From VRUE01 sp963707965 (lineage in GTDB: Bacteria; Actinomycetota; Thermoleophilia; Solirubrobacterales; 70-9): a DNA stretch of 64,000 bases. Shown piece after piece: positions 25,753 through 33,620 of this stretch. The notes below the pieces were generated by a model that saw nothing but the letters and a program-made list of their open reading frames with translations, was not told where the DNA came from and ran no database searches. The number at the start of each line of letters is the position of its first letter. Position 1 is the first letter of the stretch. The position numbers were made by a program, and so were the translations under genes. The DNA is taken from the NCBI GenBank assembly GCA_963707965.1, contig CAVPRR010000007.1:248001-312000 (forward strand). The letters run 5' to 3'.

Positions 25753-26612
25753 GCAGAATCAAACGGGGCTGGGCCCTGACCAAGAAGAGCTGGGGGCTGC
25801 TCAACGAGCACCGGGAGCTGATCCGCTTCCCGCTCTACGGGGCTGCCGCCACGATCCCGCTGGCCTTCATCTTCCTCGGGCCGGGGCTCTACTTCCTCGA
25901 CCAGGACGTCCTCGCCGGCGCGATCCCGCTGCTGGTGATCGGCGTCTACGTACTCAGCGTCGTCGGCTTCTACTTCAGCGTCGGCCTTGCGGCCGCCGCC
26001 GACATGATCTTCCGTGGCGAGCAGGCGACCGTTGCCGACGGCCTCGCCGTCGCCCGCATCCGCTTCTCACAGATCTGCGGTTGGGCGGCGGTCTCGACCG
26101 CGATCAGCGTGCTGATGGGGGCGCTGGAAAACCAGGGCGGCATCGCCGGGACGATCGCCGCGCGGTTGGGCGGCCTGGCCTGGTCGCTGGTCACCTTCAT
26201 CGCCGTGCCGGTGATCGCGATCGAGGGCACCGGCCCGTTCGCGACGCTGAAGCGCTCGGCCGGCCTGTTCAAATCGCGCTGGGGCCAGCAGATCACCGGC
26301 AACATCGCGATCGGCGGCGCCGTCTTCCTCTTCGGCGTCCTGCCGAGCGCGATCCTGATCGCCGCCGGTGTGCTCGTCTGGACCTCGGCCGGCTTCGTCG
26401 GCGCCCTGCTCGTCGTCCTCGGCGTGATCGGCCTCGCGATCGCCTTGCTGATCAGCAAGGCGCTGAGTGGCATCTTCGGCGTCGCCCTCTACCGCTACGC
26501 CCTCGACGGCGTGGCGGTGGCCGGCTTCACTCCCGAGGAGCTGGAGCTCGCGGTGAAGCCCAAGAAGGGCGGCCGCAACGCCCCACCGACCGCCACCCCG
26601 GGCACGGTCTAG
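25749..26612 (+). CDS. Multi-pass membrane protein, DUF6159-like
   Basis: 287 residues with about six membrane helices. The start SRIKRGWALTKKSWGLLNEH and the segment FATLKRSAGLFKSRWGQQITGN (quoted here in part) are typical of the uncharacterised DUF6159 group. No catalytic motif is seen. It is translationally coupled to the ABC1 kinase gene, so a role in membrane lipid handling with that protein is possible. Confidence 0.75.
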   Translation: MSRIKRGWALTKKSWGLLNEHRELIRFPLYGAAATIPLAFIFLGPGLYFLDQDVLAGAIPLLVIGVYVLSVVGFYFSVGLAAAADMIFRGEQATVADGLAVARIRFSQICGWAAVSTAISVLMGALENQGGIAGTIAARLGGLAWSLVTFIAVPVIAIEGTGPFATLKRSAGLFKSRWGQQITGNIAIGGAVFLFGVLPSAILIAAGVLVWTSAGFVGALLVVLGVIGLAIALLISKALSGIFGVALYRYALDGVAVAGFTPEELELAVKPKKGGRNAPPTATPGTV

Positions 26613-26628
26613 CCGCCGGAAGCGATTT

Positions 26629-27354
26629 TCAAGGGGTGAGGGCGCCGAAGAGGCGGGGGTCGTTGGAGCAGAGGCCGCCGACGCCGAGGTCGACGAGGCG
26701 CTTCATGCGGGTGGGGTCATCGACGGTCCAGGCGATCAGATCGATGCCGGCCGCATCGGCCACCGTGGCAAGGCGCCGGCTGACGATCGGGTGGTAGACC
26801 CACATCGACTCAACCCCCATCTCGGGCAGCGCGCGGGCCGCGATGCCGGGCAGGCGGCGGCGCATCGCGAGGAGTGCGGCAAGCATCGGCGCTCTCGCCC
26901 AGCGCTTCGATGTCCAGTCCTTAGTGACCTTCGGGTATGTCCAGCCCCGCCGTAGCCGCGGCTCCAGGGTGCGAATCCGCGCCAGGGTCGAGAGCTCCAT
27001 GGTCGAGACCATTGCCCGCCCCAGCATCTCCCGCTCCCGCAGCGCGGCGACGATCTCCTCCTCGCGGCCCGGCAACTTGATGTCGAGATCGACCTGGACC
27101 CGGTCGAGCGGCGGCTCGAGGAATGCATCGAGGCCCTCCGCGAGGGTGAGCGGGGTACGGCGCTCCGCGTCGTGCCAGTCGTGCGCGACGACCAGGGGCG
27201 TTCGCGCGGCTGCCGGGATCCGCGGGTGCCCGTCGCGCCTCCACAGAACATCGATCTCGATCACGTCGACGCCGACGTCGACAGCGGCCTCGAAACTCTC
27301 GACCGTGTTTCCGGGAGCGATCGAGTCCGCTCCCTTATGCCCGACCCTGATCAA
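26629..27354 (-). CDS. Glycerophosphodiester phosphodiesterase family protein
   Basis: 241 residues of the GDPD TIM-barrel. The N-terminal motif reads GHKGADSIAPGNTVESFEAA instead of the usual HRG ... PENT, so Arg is Lys and the Glu of PENT is Gly. The metal-binding EIDV (ELD-type) and HDWH are kept. The end ... IAWTVDDPTRMKRLVDLGV matches the usual WTVN block. It may hydrolyse glycerophosphodiesters with altered specificity. Only a TTG start at 27354 is available. Cytoplasmic, no signal peptide. Confidence 0.82.
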   Translation of the reverse strand: MIRVGHKGADSIAPGNTVESFEAAVDVGVDVIEIDVLWRRDGHPRIPAAARTPLVVAHDWHDAERRTPLTLAEGLDAFLEPPLDRVQVDLDIKLPGREEEIVAALREREMLGRAMVSTMELSTLARIRTLEPRLRRGWTYPKVTKDWTSKRWARAPMLAALLAMRRRLPGIAARALPEMGVESMWVYHPIVSRRLATVADAAGIDLIAWTVDDPTRMKRLVDLGVGGLCSNDPRLFGALTP

Positions 27355-27418
27355 TGCCCCACCCCGATCAACCCGCGTCTCATACGGAGCGGGCCCTGCC
27401 GCCCGCTCGAGCGCCAGC

Positions 27419-27865
27419 TCAAGTTGGGCGGATCACCATCAGCACCATGACCGTACTGACGAGCAGGAAGTTCAGCCGGGCCACGATCGGGACCCAGTTC
27501 CTCCCCGGTGGGGGTGGCTGGCCAGCTTCGATTCCGGCCACGCCTTTCGCGGCCTTCGGGCCGAGGTAGAGCAGCCCGATCGCGGTGACGATCACGACGC
27601 CCGCCAGGCCCAGCGAGATCCAGAGCTGGTCCCAGCCGAAGAACTGTTCGGTCATCCAGGTACCCGTCACCAGCACGACCACAGCAAGCACCGTGAGAAT
27701 CTTGGTACCGAAGAAGTGGGCGAGGCGCAGCGCGCTGAGCATGTTCCCCGGGTCTTCGCTGCGAGCCGCCAGGTACATCGCAACGTTGAGGACGAAGGCG
27801 CCGCCGACCCAGAAGGCCGCGGCGAGGACGTGAATGCTCTTGAGGATCGTGAGTTCGTCGACCAT
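27419..27865 (-). CDS. DUF2269-like integral membrane protein
   Basis: 148 residues with four membrane helices. The start TILKSIHVLAAAFWVGGAF has the His and Trp pattern of DUF2269 and related CopD-like families, and a conserved ALRLAHFFGTKILT follows. Function is unknown. Start ATG 27865. It follows prs by about 48 bases on the same strand. Confidence 0.75.
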   Translation of the reverse strand: MVDELTILKSIHVLAAAFWVGGAFVLNVAMYLAARSEDPGNMLSALRLAHFFGTKILTVLAVVVLVTGTWMTEQFFGWDQLWISLGLAGVVIVTAIGLLYLGPKAAKGVAGIEAGQPPPPGRNWVPIVARLNFLLVSTVMVLMVIRPT

Positions 27866-27913
27866 GCGCGAGCCAGGCTAACCGAGCGTGCCGGCCAGGA
27901 CAACTCGTATCGC

Positions 27914-28948
27914 TCAGAACAACTGGTTCTCGCCGGCGAAGATCTCGGACACCGAATCGTCGGTGAAGATGCGCCGGATCGAGTCGGCGAACGTGCCCGC
28001 GGTCGAGAGCACGACGATGTTGTCTGGCGCCCCGGAGCGCAGCGGGATCGTGTCGGTGACGACGATCCGCTCGATCCCCGAGCTCTCGAAGGCGAGCCGC
28101 TCGTAGGCCGGGCCCGAGAAGACTCCGTGAGTGGCGCAGGCGATCACCCGCGCCGCACCCTCGTCGAGCACGGTCTGCGCCGCGGCGCAGAGCGTCCCCG
28201 CGGTGTCGATCATGTCATCGACCAGGACCGCCGTCTTGCCCTTGACGTCGCCGACGACGTAGCCAATCTCGGCCACCTGCTGAGCCGGGCGCTCCTTCTC
28301 CATCACCGCCCAGTGGGTGCCGATCCGGCGGGCGAAGTTGCGCGCCGTCTTCACCCTGCCGGCGTCCGGGGAGACGATCACAAGCTCCTCGCTCAGCTCC
28401 TGATCGACGAACCACTGGGTCAGCATCGGCATCGCGGTCATGTGGTCGACCGGGACGTGGAAGAAGCCCTGCACCTGGCCGGCGTGCAGGTCCATCGTGA
28501 GGACGCGGTCCACCCCAACTCCCTCGAGGCACTTGGCGACTATGCGGGCTGAGATCGGCTCCCGCGGAGCCGACTTCTTGTCCTGGCGGGCGTAGCCATA
28601 CCAGGGCATGACGGCGATGATCCGGTGGGCGGAGGCGCCCTGCGCTGCGTCGATCATCGTGAGCAGCTCCACCAGCGCGTCGTTGGGAGTCATCTCGCTC
28701 TGTTCGTTGGCGCAGGTCGACTGGACCAGGAAGACGTCGGCGCCGCGGATCGACTCCTCGTAGCGGCAGTAGACCTCGCCGTTGGCGAAGGTCTTCAGCG
28801 TCACCTGGCCGAGATCGAGGCTGAGCTTGCCGGCGACCTTCGCTGCCAGCTCCATCGAGCTGCGGCCGCCGAAGACCATCATCCGCTTCGCGTAGTCGTG
28901 CGGGATGGCAGTCGGTGCCGCCTGGGGTCGCTGCTCGATCGTGCTCAC
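27914..28948 (-). CDS. prs: Ribose-phosphate pyrophosphokinase
   Basis: 344 residues. It has FANGEVYCRYEESIRGADVF, the ATP loop region MPWYGYARQDKKSAPREPIS, metal-binding DLHAGQVQGFF, the flexible loop with Lys and Arg (SPDAGRVKTA), and the PRPP-binding VLVDDMIDTAGT. It makes PRPP from ribose-5-phosphate and ATP for nucleotides, His and Trp. The GTG start overlaps the glmU stop (GTGA) and has a strong GAGGAGG; the order glmU-prs is standard in actinobacteria. Confidence 0.96.
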   Translation of the reverse strand: MSTIEQRPQAAPTAIPHDYAKRMMVFGGRSSMELAAKVAGKLSLDLGQVTLKTFANGEVYCRYEESIRGADVFLVQSTCANEQSEMTPNDALVELLTMIDAAQGASAHRIIAVMPWYGYARQDKKSAPREPISARIVAKCLEGVGVDRVLTMDLHAGQVQGFFHVPVDHMTAMPMLTQWFVDQELSEELVIVSPDAGRVKTARNFARRIGTHWAVMEKERPAQQVAEIGYVVGDVKGKTAVLVDDMIDTAGTLCAAAQTVLDEGAARVIACATHGVFSGPAYERLAFESSGIERIVVTDTIPLRSGAPDNIVVLSTAGTFADSIRRIFTDDSVSEIFAGENQLF

Positions 28949-30340
28949 GAATCCTCCTCACGCATCTCCGCGGCTTTGCGCTCCGCGAAGCCCTCGATGT
29001 TCCTCTGATCGTTGTCGCTCACTGCAAGCGCCCCGTTTGGAACGTCATCCTTGATCACGGCGCCAGCGCCAGTGTAGGCGGCGTCCCCGACTTCTACCGG
29101 GGCGATCAGCATCGTGTCAACGCCGATCCGCGCTCCCTGGCCGATCACAGTCCGGTGCTTGCGGAATCCGTCGTAGTTCGCGGTGATCGTGCCGGCGCCG
29201 AGATTGCTGCCGGCGCCCACGTCGGCGTCGCCGACGTAGGCGAGATGGGGAACCTTGGCCCCCTCGCCGATCCTCGAGTTCTTGATCTCGACGAAGGTTC
29301 CGGCCTTTGCCCCATTCTCGAGACGGGCGCCCGGGCGCAGGTACGCGAAGGGGCCGACGCTGCACCCGTTGAGGACCTCGCAGTCGACCAGATAGGAGTG
29401 CGGCACCGTGACCTCGTCGCCGAGGGTCGTGTCGGTGAGCGTGGTCAGAGGCCCGACGACGCAACTGGCGCCGACGGCGGTGTTGCCGCGCAGGCTGGTC
29501 CCTGGTTCGATCCGCGTATCGGCGCCGATCTCCACGCCGGCGTCGATCCAGGTCGAGGCCGGGTCGACGACGGTGACCCCAGCGAGCATGTGGGCCTCGA
29601 TGATGCGACGCCGCGCCTCGGCCTCGGCCTGAGCCAGCTCCGCGCGCGTGTTGACGCCCAGCATCACGGTCGTGTCGGGGGCCGGATGCACGGCGACCCG
29701 CAGGCCGGCATCGCGCATCAGCGGCAGCACGTCGCCGAGGTAGTACTCACGCTGGGCATTGTCGTTGCCGATCCGCTTCAGCGCCTCCGCAAGCGGCGCC
29801 GCCTCGAAGGCATAGGTGCCGGCGTTGACCTCCCCGATCGCCAGCTCTTCCGGCGCTGGCGTCGCCCGGCTCCTTGGCCTCGACGATGCGGGCCAGGTCA
29901 CCCGACTCGTCGCGGACGACGCGCCCGTAGCTCCCGGGGTCATCGAGGACGGCGGTCATCACCGTCGCGGCGGCGCCGGCATCGCGGTGGGCGGCAAGCA
30001 GGGCGGCGATCGTCTCCGCCGAGATCAGCGGGTGGTCGCCGGAGAGGACGATGACGGTCTCGCTTTCCTCGATCAGCGACAGGGCTGAGCGGATCGCGCC
30101 GCCGGTGCCGTCGGGCTCGGGCTGGGTGAGGATCCGGACCTTGTCGGGCAGGCCGCCGGCAATGTCGCGCTCGGGCGAGACGATCACGGCGGGCCACTCG
30201 GCGCCCACCCCCTCGCGAGCGGCGAGGAGCGGCCAGGCGATCATCGGTCGCCCGCAGACGGGGTGCAGCATCTTCGGCAGCGAGGAGCGCATGCGCGTTC
30301 CCTCGCCCGCCGCCATGACCAGAACCAGGGGCGATCTCAC
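28945..30340 (-). pseudogene. glmU: glmU (N-acetylglucosamine-1-P uridyltransferase / acetyltransferase) with a frameshift
   Basis: The N-terminal pyrophosphorylase reads in one frame from GTG 30340 (VMAAGEGTRMRS, QPEPDGTGGAI, LSGDHPLIS) to IVEAKEPGDA near 29865. The rest, EELAIGEVNAGTYAFEAAPL and the left-handed beta-helix acetyltransferase (VGPFAYLRPGA, NLGAGTITANYDG), continues in the next frame. One extra base, perhaps in the GGG of GAGCCGGGCGACG at about 29865-29872, or two lost bases, explains it. GlmU makes UDP-GlcNAc and is normally essential, so an assembly or sequencing error is more likely than decay. All motifs on both sides are intact. Confidence 0.85.
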
Positions 30341-30363
30341 CCGCGAATCGTAATGCCGTGGAA

Positions 30364-30477
30364 GAGAGGATGGGATGTCCCTCCGCTTGCTGGGTTTTCG
30401 CCACCAGAGCAAGCGTCTCTCGTGGAGTCGGGGGGCGAAAACGGGACGCCGCGCGCTCCGGGACACCCCATCCTCTC
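30364..30477. repeat. Long imperfect palindrome between glmU and the HdeD-like gene
   Basis: The outer arms GAGAGGATGGGATGTCCC (30364-30381) and GGGACACCCCATCCTCTC (30460-30477) pair over 18 bases with one mismatch. Inside, GTTTTCGCC (30394-30402) pairs with GGCGAAAAC (30434-30442), and CCAC with GTGG (30401-30425). Folded, it makes a hairpin over 110 bases long. No T-run follows. It could be a MITE-like insertion, a terminator-antiterminator, or an RNA element; no second copy was noticed in this window. Confidence 0.7.
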
Positions 30478-30518
30478 CCTGCCGCGCTCCGAACAAGCGG
30501 GCGACTCGACCGCGAGCG

Positions 30519-31089
30519 TCAGCTGCGGGAGAGGTCTTTGCCGACCAGAGCCACGGAGGTGAGGGTCCAGCCCGCGAAGATCAGGTCGATACCGACCAGA
30601 AGGCCGATCGCCCAGTCGGCGGAGCTGGGGAACTTGGCAAGCACCAGGATGCCGATCAGCAGGCCGGCGAAGCCGCTGAGGCCGACCAGGCCGGCGTTGG
30701 GTTTGCCGCGGTCCGCGAAGGCGACGGCGATCCGCGTCAACCCCATGAAGAGGAAGTAGATGCCGAGCACGAGGGTCAGGGTGAGCGTTCCGTTGTGGGG
30801 TTCGACGACCAGCCAGAGCCCGACCAGCGACAGTGAGGATCGCCCACAGCAGCCGCAGCACGACCGTCCCGATCGAGTGGGCGGTGAAAGCACCGGCGAC
30901 CAGGAAGGCGCCGACGATCATCAGGACCCAGCCGATGAAGATCGCCGTCCCCACCGAGGCGACGGCAGGAACGACGATTGCGATGCAGCCGACGAGGATC
31001 GCCAGCACCCCGACTGCCATCAGGCCCCTCCAGCTGCGGGCCAGCCCGTCGCGAACCTCGGGGTCCAGCGCCACTCCTCCCGTCTCCAT
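30519..31089 (-). pseudogene. HdeD-family membrane protein, frameshifted
   Basis: The first part, METGGVAL ... RSWRGLMAVGVLAILVG ... VLRLLWAIL (three helices), is in one frame from ATG 31089. The second, LSLVGLWLVVEPHNGTL, FLFMGLTRIAVAF, AIGLLVGIDLIFAGW, is in the next frame down to 30519. The shift lies near 30835-30842 and is again explained by one extra base (CC in ATCCTCAC) or two lost. HdeD/DUF308 proteins have six helices and unclear roles, originally tied to acid stress. Like glmU next door, a base-calling or assembly fault is plausible. Confidence 0.78.
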
Positions 31090-31140
31090 GCGCGAGACCC
31101 TATGCAGGCGTCCGGACGCGGTCAACCGGCGGCGGCGCTG

Positions 31141-31929
31141 TCAGCTCCGTCGTCCCCCTTCCTGCGCCCCGGCTGCCTCTCGCTCGATCTGCCTCTCGTA
31201 CCAGCGAACCCACTTGCGCACCGCGTTGTCGGAGACCCCGTATTTCCGACCGACGGCCAGGTAACTCGTCCCCTCAATCTCGTCCAACAGTTGCTCGTAT
31301 GGGGGCCGCTCGACCTTGCGCGTGTCAGGCCGAGGTACGCCACGTGCCCCTGAGCGATCCCATCGCGTTCCACATGCCCGAGAGCAATACCGCTGAGTCC
31401 GGTGCTTGGCTCGAAATAGGTCTCCACATAGCTCACAGTTGCGGAGTGGCGGCGGCCCGGCCGTGGCACGGCCACAGTGAGTGTCCAACGTCGCCGCGCA
31501 GTTCGGGCAGACAATCTGAAGGTTGCCCAGTCGGTTGTCGTCCCTGACTCCGTTCCTGTGATCCAGGATCATCGACATGTGCTTGCCTCGCCAGGTCTCT
31601 CCCTGACCACAGATCTCGCAGCACGCCTGCTTCAGACCGTCTTCATAGAGGCGCCTCTTGAGATTGCTCCGTGAGTACGTCGAGTGCTCGACTAATACCT
31701 CTGCAAGTGGTTTCTTGGGCTTCCGAACCCGGTCCATGACACCTGCGTACGGATCGAAATGGTCGGTGGAGATTCCCCACATCCGGGCGTACTTCTTCAA
31801 CGTCTTGGGATTGCCGCCCGTCGGGCAGTAGTTCAGCTTTCTCAGCGTTTCAGTCAAAGAACTCGATTCGGCAATCGCCTTGCGAGCCTCGTCCTCGGTA
31901 AATCTCGGTCCCCGCCCTGCCACGAACAT
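31141..31929 (-). CDS. HNH endonuclease with zinc ribbons and C-terminal helix-turn-helix
   Basis: 262 residues. An N-terminal region (TEDEARKAIAESSSLTETLR) precedes the HNH core: CCEICG, then MILDHRNGVRDDNRLGNLQIVCPNC with the metal-binding His and Asn (quoted in pieces: LDHRNG, NLQIVCPNC). A second Cys cluster (CELCGDLF ... YCSRACG) and a helix-turn-helix (AVGRKYGVSDNAVRKWVRWY) end the protein. The layout fits free-standing homing-type endonucleases of phages and mobile DNA. GC is far below its neighbours (32 of 60 bases at 31381-31440), and the start lies 33 bases beyond the 3' end of tRNA-Gln, so recent transfer is likely. Confidence 0.85.
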   Translation of the reverse strand: MFVAGRGPRFTEDEARKAIAESSSLTETLRKLNYCPTGGNPKTLKKYARMWGISTDHFDPYAGVMDRVRKPKKPLAEVLVEHSTYSRSNLKRRLYEDGLKQACCEICGQGETWRGKHMSMILDHRNGVRDDNRLGNLQIVCPNCAATLDTHCGRATAGPPPLRNCELCGDLFRAKHRTQRYCSRACGTRWDRSGARGVPRPDTRKVERPPYEQLLDEIEGTSYLAVGRKYGVSDNAVRKWVRWYERQIEREAAGAQEGGRRS

Positions 31930-31961
31930 ACGTTCGCACAAGAAGCAGACAGAACGCCGAA

Positions 31962-32032
31962 CTGGGGAGCCCGGACTCGAACCGGGATAACGGGCTCCAA
32001 AGGCCCGGGGCTTGCCATTAGCCGACTCCCCA
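31962..32032 (-). tRNA. tRNA-Gln (TTG)
   Basis: 71 bases. Acceptor TGGGGAG pairs with CTCCCCA, discriminator G. The anticodon stem CGGGC/GCCCG encloses CTTTGGA, anticodon TTG. T-arm CCCGGTTCGAGTCCGGG is canonical; no CCA is encoded. Confidence 0.96.
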
Positions 32033-32084
32033 AGAATGTCCAGGGTAGTTGCTCGCCTGCGACCGACGCGTTCGCCTGGTCGCC

Positions 32085-33332
32085 CTACTCGTCTGAGCTG
32101 CGGGGGACCTTGCCGCCCTCGGCGCCGCGTTCGAGGGCGGGGCCGCGGGGTGAGGCGATGCCGAGCACGCGCATCGCCTTGAGGCCGAGGCCGAGCTTCT
32201 CGCGGCCCTCGGTCGCGGAGACGTCGTGCCCGCACAGCTCCCTGACCCGCTCGAGGCGGTAGCGGATCGTGTGACGGTGGGTGAAGAGCTGTTTGGCCGT
32301 TGCGGCGACGTTGGCGTCGTTGTCGAGATAGGCCTCGACGGTTGCCACCAGCTCGGTCTCGTACTGCTCGTCGTAGGCGGAGAGGGGCTCGATCGTCTCG
32401 GCGTAGAAGCGCTCGAGCTCGCCCGGGTCCTCGCTCATCGCCGGCAGCAGAAGGCGGTAGGCGCCGGTGTCCTCGAAGGCGAGGAGCGGGCGGGCTTCCG
32501 CCTCGCCGACGTTGACCGCCAGCCGCGCCTCGCTTCCGGCCCGGTAGAGATCGACCGGATCGCCCGCCCGCCGGCTGCTGCCGATCGTTACGTGAAACCC
32601 CGCGAGAACTTCTTCCAGCTCTCTCGCCAGCCCAGCCGCAGCGCGCCCCAGGCGCTCGTCATCCTCAGCCGGCACGATCACTGCGATCTCCGCCGCTACC
32701 TCGTCGCTCTCCGCCGTCGCCAGCGCTCCGGGGGCGAGCGAGCGCAGCACCCGCATCGCCAGGGTGAGGACCCGCGCCCGCCACTCACCGGTCTGGGCTG
32801 CCCTTGGAGCGACGCGGACGACAATCACCCCCGCGCCCCGCTCAAGGTCGGCACCCAACTCGGCGGCGCGGGCGACGATGTCGCCACGGTCGGTGACCTT
32901 GCGGGCGAGCACGGCGCCGACGAAGGCGCCCGCCACCTCCTCGCTCTCCCACTCAGGCGAGCGGGAGCGCTCCAGCTCCAGCGCCAGCAGCGTGGCGACC
33001 ATGCGCGCGATCGCCGGGTCGGGAGTGGCCTTGGACCGGTAGCGCAGCTCGCCAACCGCGGTGTCGGCCACGCGCAGCTCGACCGTCGTCACCTGCTCCC
33101 CCCCGGCCAGCAGCTTCCGCTCCTGATCGGGCGACGCGCCGGCGACCGCCAGCACCGCGCCGGAGCGGTCGATCAGGGCAACGCTCGCGTCCAGGACCCT
33201 GGCCACCGCCCGCCCCACCGCGGGCAGCCCGGCCCCCGCCTCCACCGCCTCCGCGAGCGCGTCAAGGGTCCCGGCGCCAGCCGGATTTGCAGGTGTTTCT
33301 CGCCCTTTCGAGGCAGCAGGCATGGCGGCCAT
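32085..33332 (-). CDS. PucR-family transcriptional regulator
   Basis: 415 residues. A GAF-like or PucR N-terminal part (about 20-130) is followed by a GGDEF-like CdaR domain and the C-terminal PucR helix-turn-helix: TVEAYLDNDANVAATAKQLF and HRHTIRYRLERVRELCG (about 335-375), the signature of the HTH_30 domain. The target is unknown; members of this family often control nitrogen or purine use. It ends a minus-strand run behind the DedA-PAP2 gene. Confidence 0.88.
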   Translation of the reverse strand: MAAMPAASKGRETPANPAGAGTLDALAEAVEAGAGLPAVGRAVARVLDASVALIDRSGAVLAVAGASPDQERKLLAGGEQVTTVELRVADTAVGELRYRSKATPDPAIARMVATLLALELERSRSPEWESEEVAGAFVGAVLARKVTDRGDIVARAAELGADLERGAGVIVVRVAPRAAQTGEWRARVLTLAMRVLRSLAPGALATAESDEVAAEIAVIVPAEDDERLGRAAAGLARELEEVLAGFHVTIGSSRRAGDPVDLYRAGSEARLAVNVGEAEARPLLAFEDTGAYRLLLPAMSEDPGELERFYAETIEPLSAYDEQYETELVATVEAYLDNDANVAATAKQLFTHRHTIRYRLERVRELCGHDVSATEGREKLGLGLKAMRVLGIASPRGPALERGAEGGKVPRSSDE

Positions 33333-33359
33333 TATCCCTGCCCGGCGCTGATCCCTGCG

Positions 33360-33620
33360 TCAGTTGAGCAGGTTGACGATGTCGTTGTAGTAGTAGACGA
33401 CCGCGAGGCCGATCACGATTCCGACCAGGACCAGGGCGACGAGGACCACCAGCGAGAGGATTCCGGCCGCGGCCTTCTCCCAGAGCCTTCCGTAGGAGCT
33501 GAGGGCCGGAACGAGGATCAGACCGACGAAGGCGACCAGGCTGATCAGCCCGGCGATGCCGAACAGCAGATACTCACTTTCGATCTTCTGCAGCGCGAGC
33601 ACCGGTAGCACCTGACCCAT
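33360..33620 (-). CDS. Small three-helix membrane protein
   Basis: 86 residues with three hydrophobic segments (YLLFGIAGLISLVAFVGLIL, given in part; GILSLVVLVALVLVGIVIGL) and a short polar end YYYNDIVNLLN. No family recognised. It overlaps the 3' end of the DedA-PAP2 gene by 47 bases in another frame, which suggests translational coupling. Start ATG 33620. Confidence 0.6.
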   Translation of the reverse strand: MGQVLPVLALQKIESEYLLFGIAGLISLVAFVGLILVPALSSYGRLWEKAAAGILSLVVLVALVLVGIVIGLAVVYYYNDIVNLLN

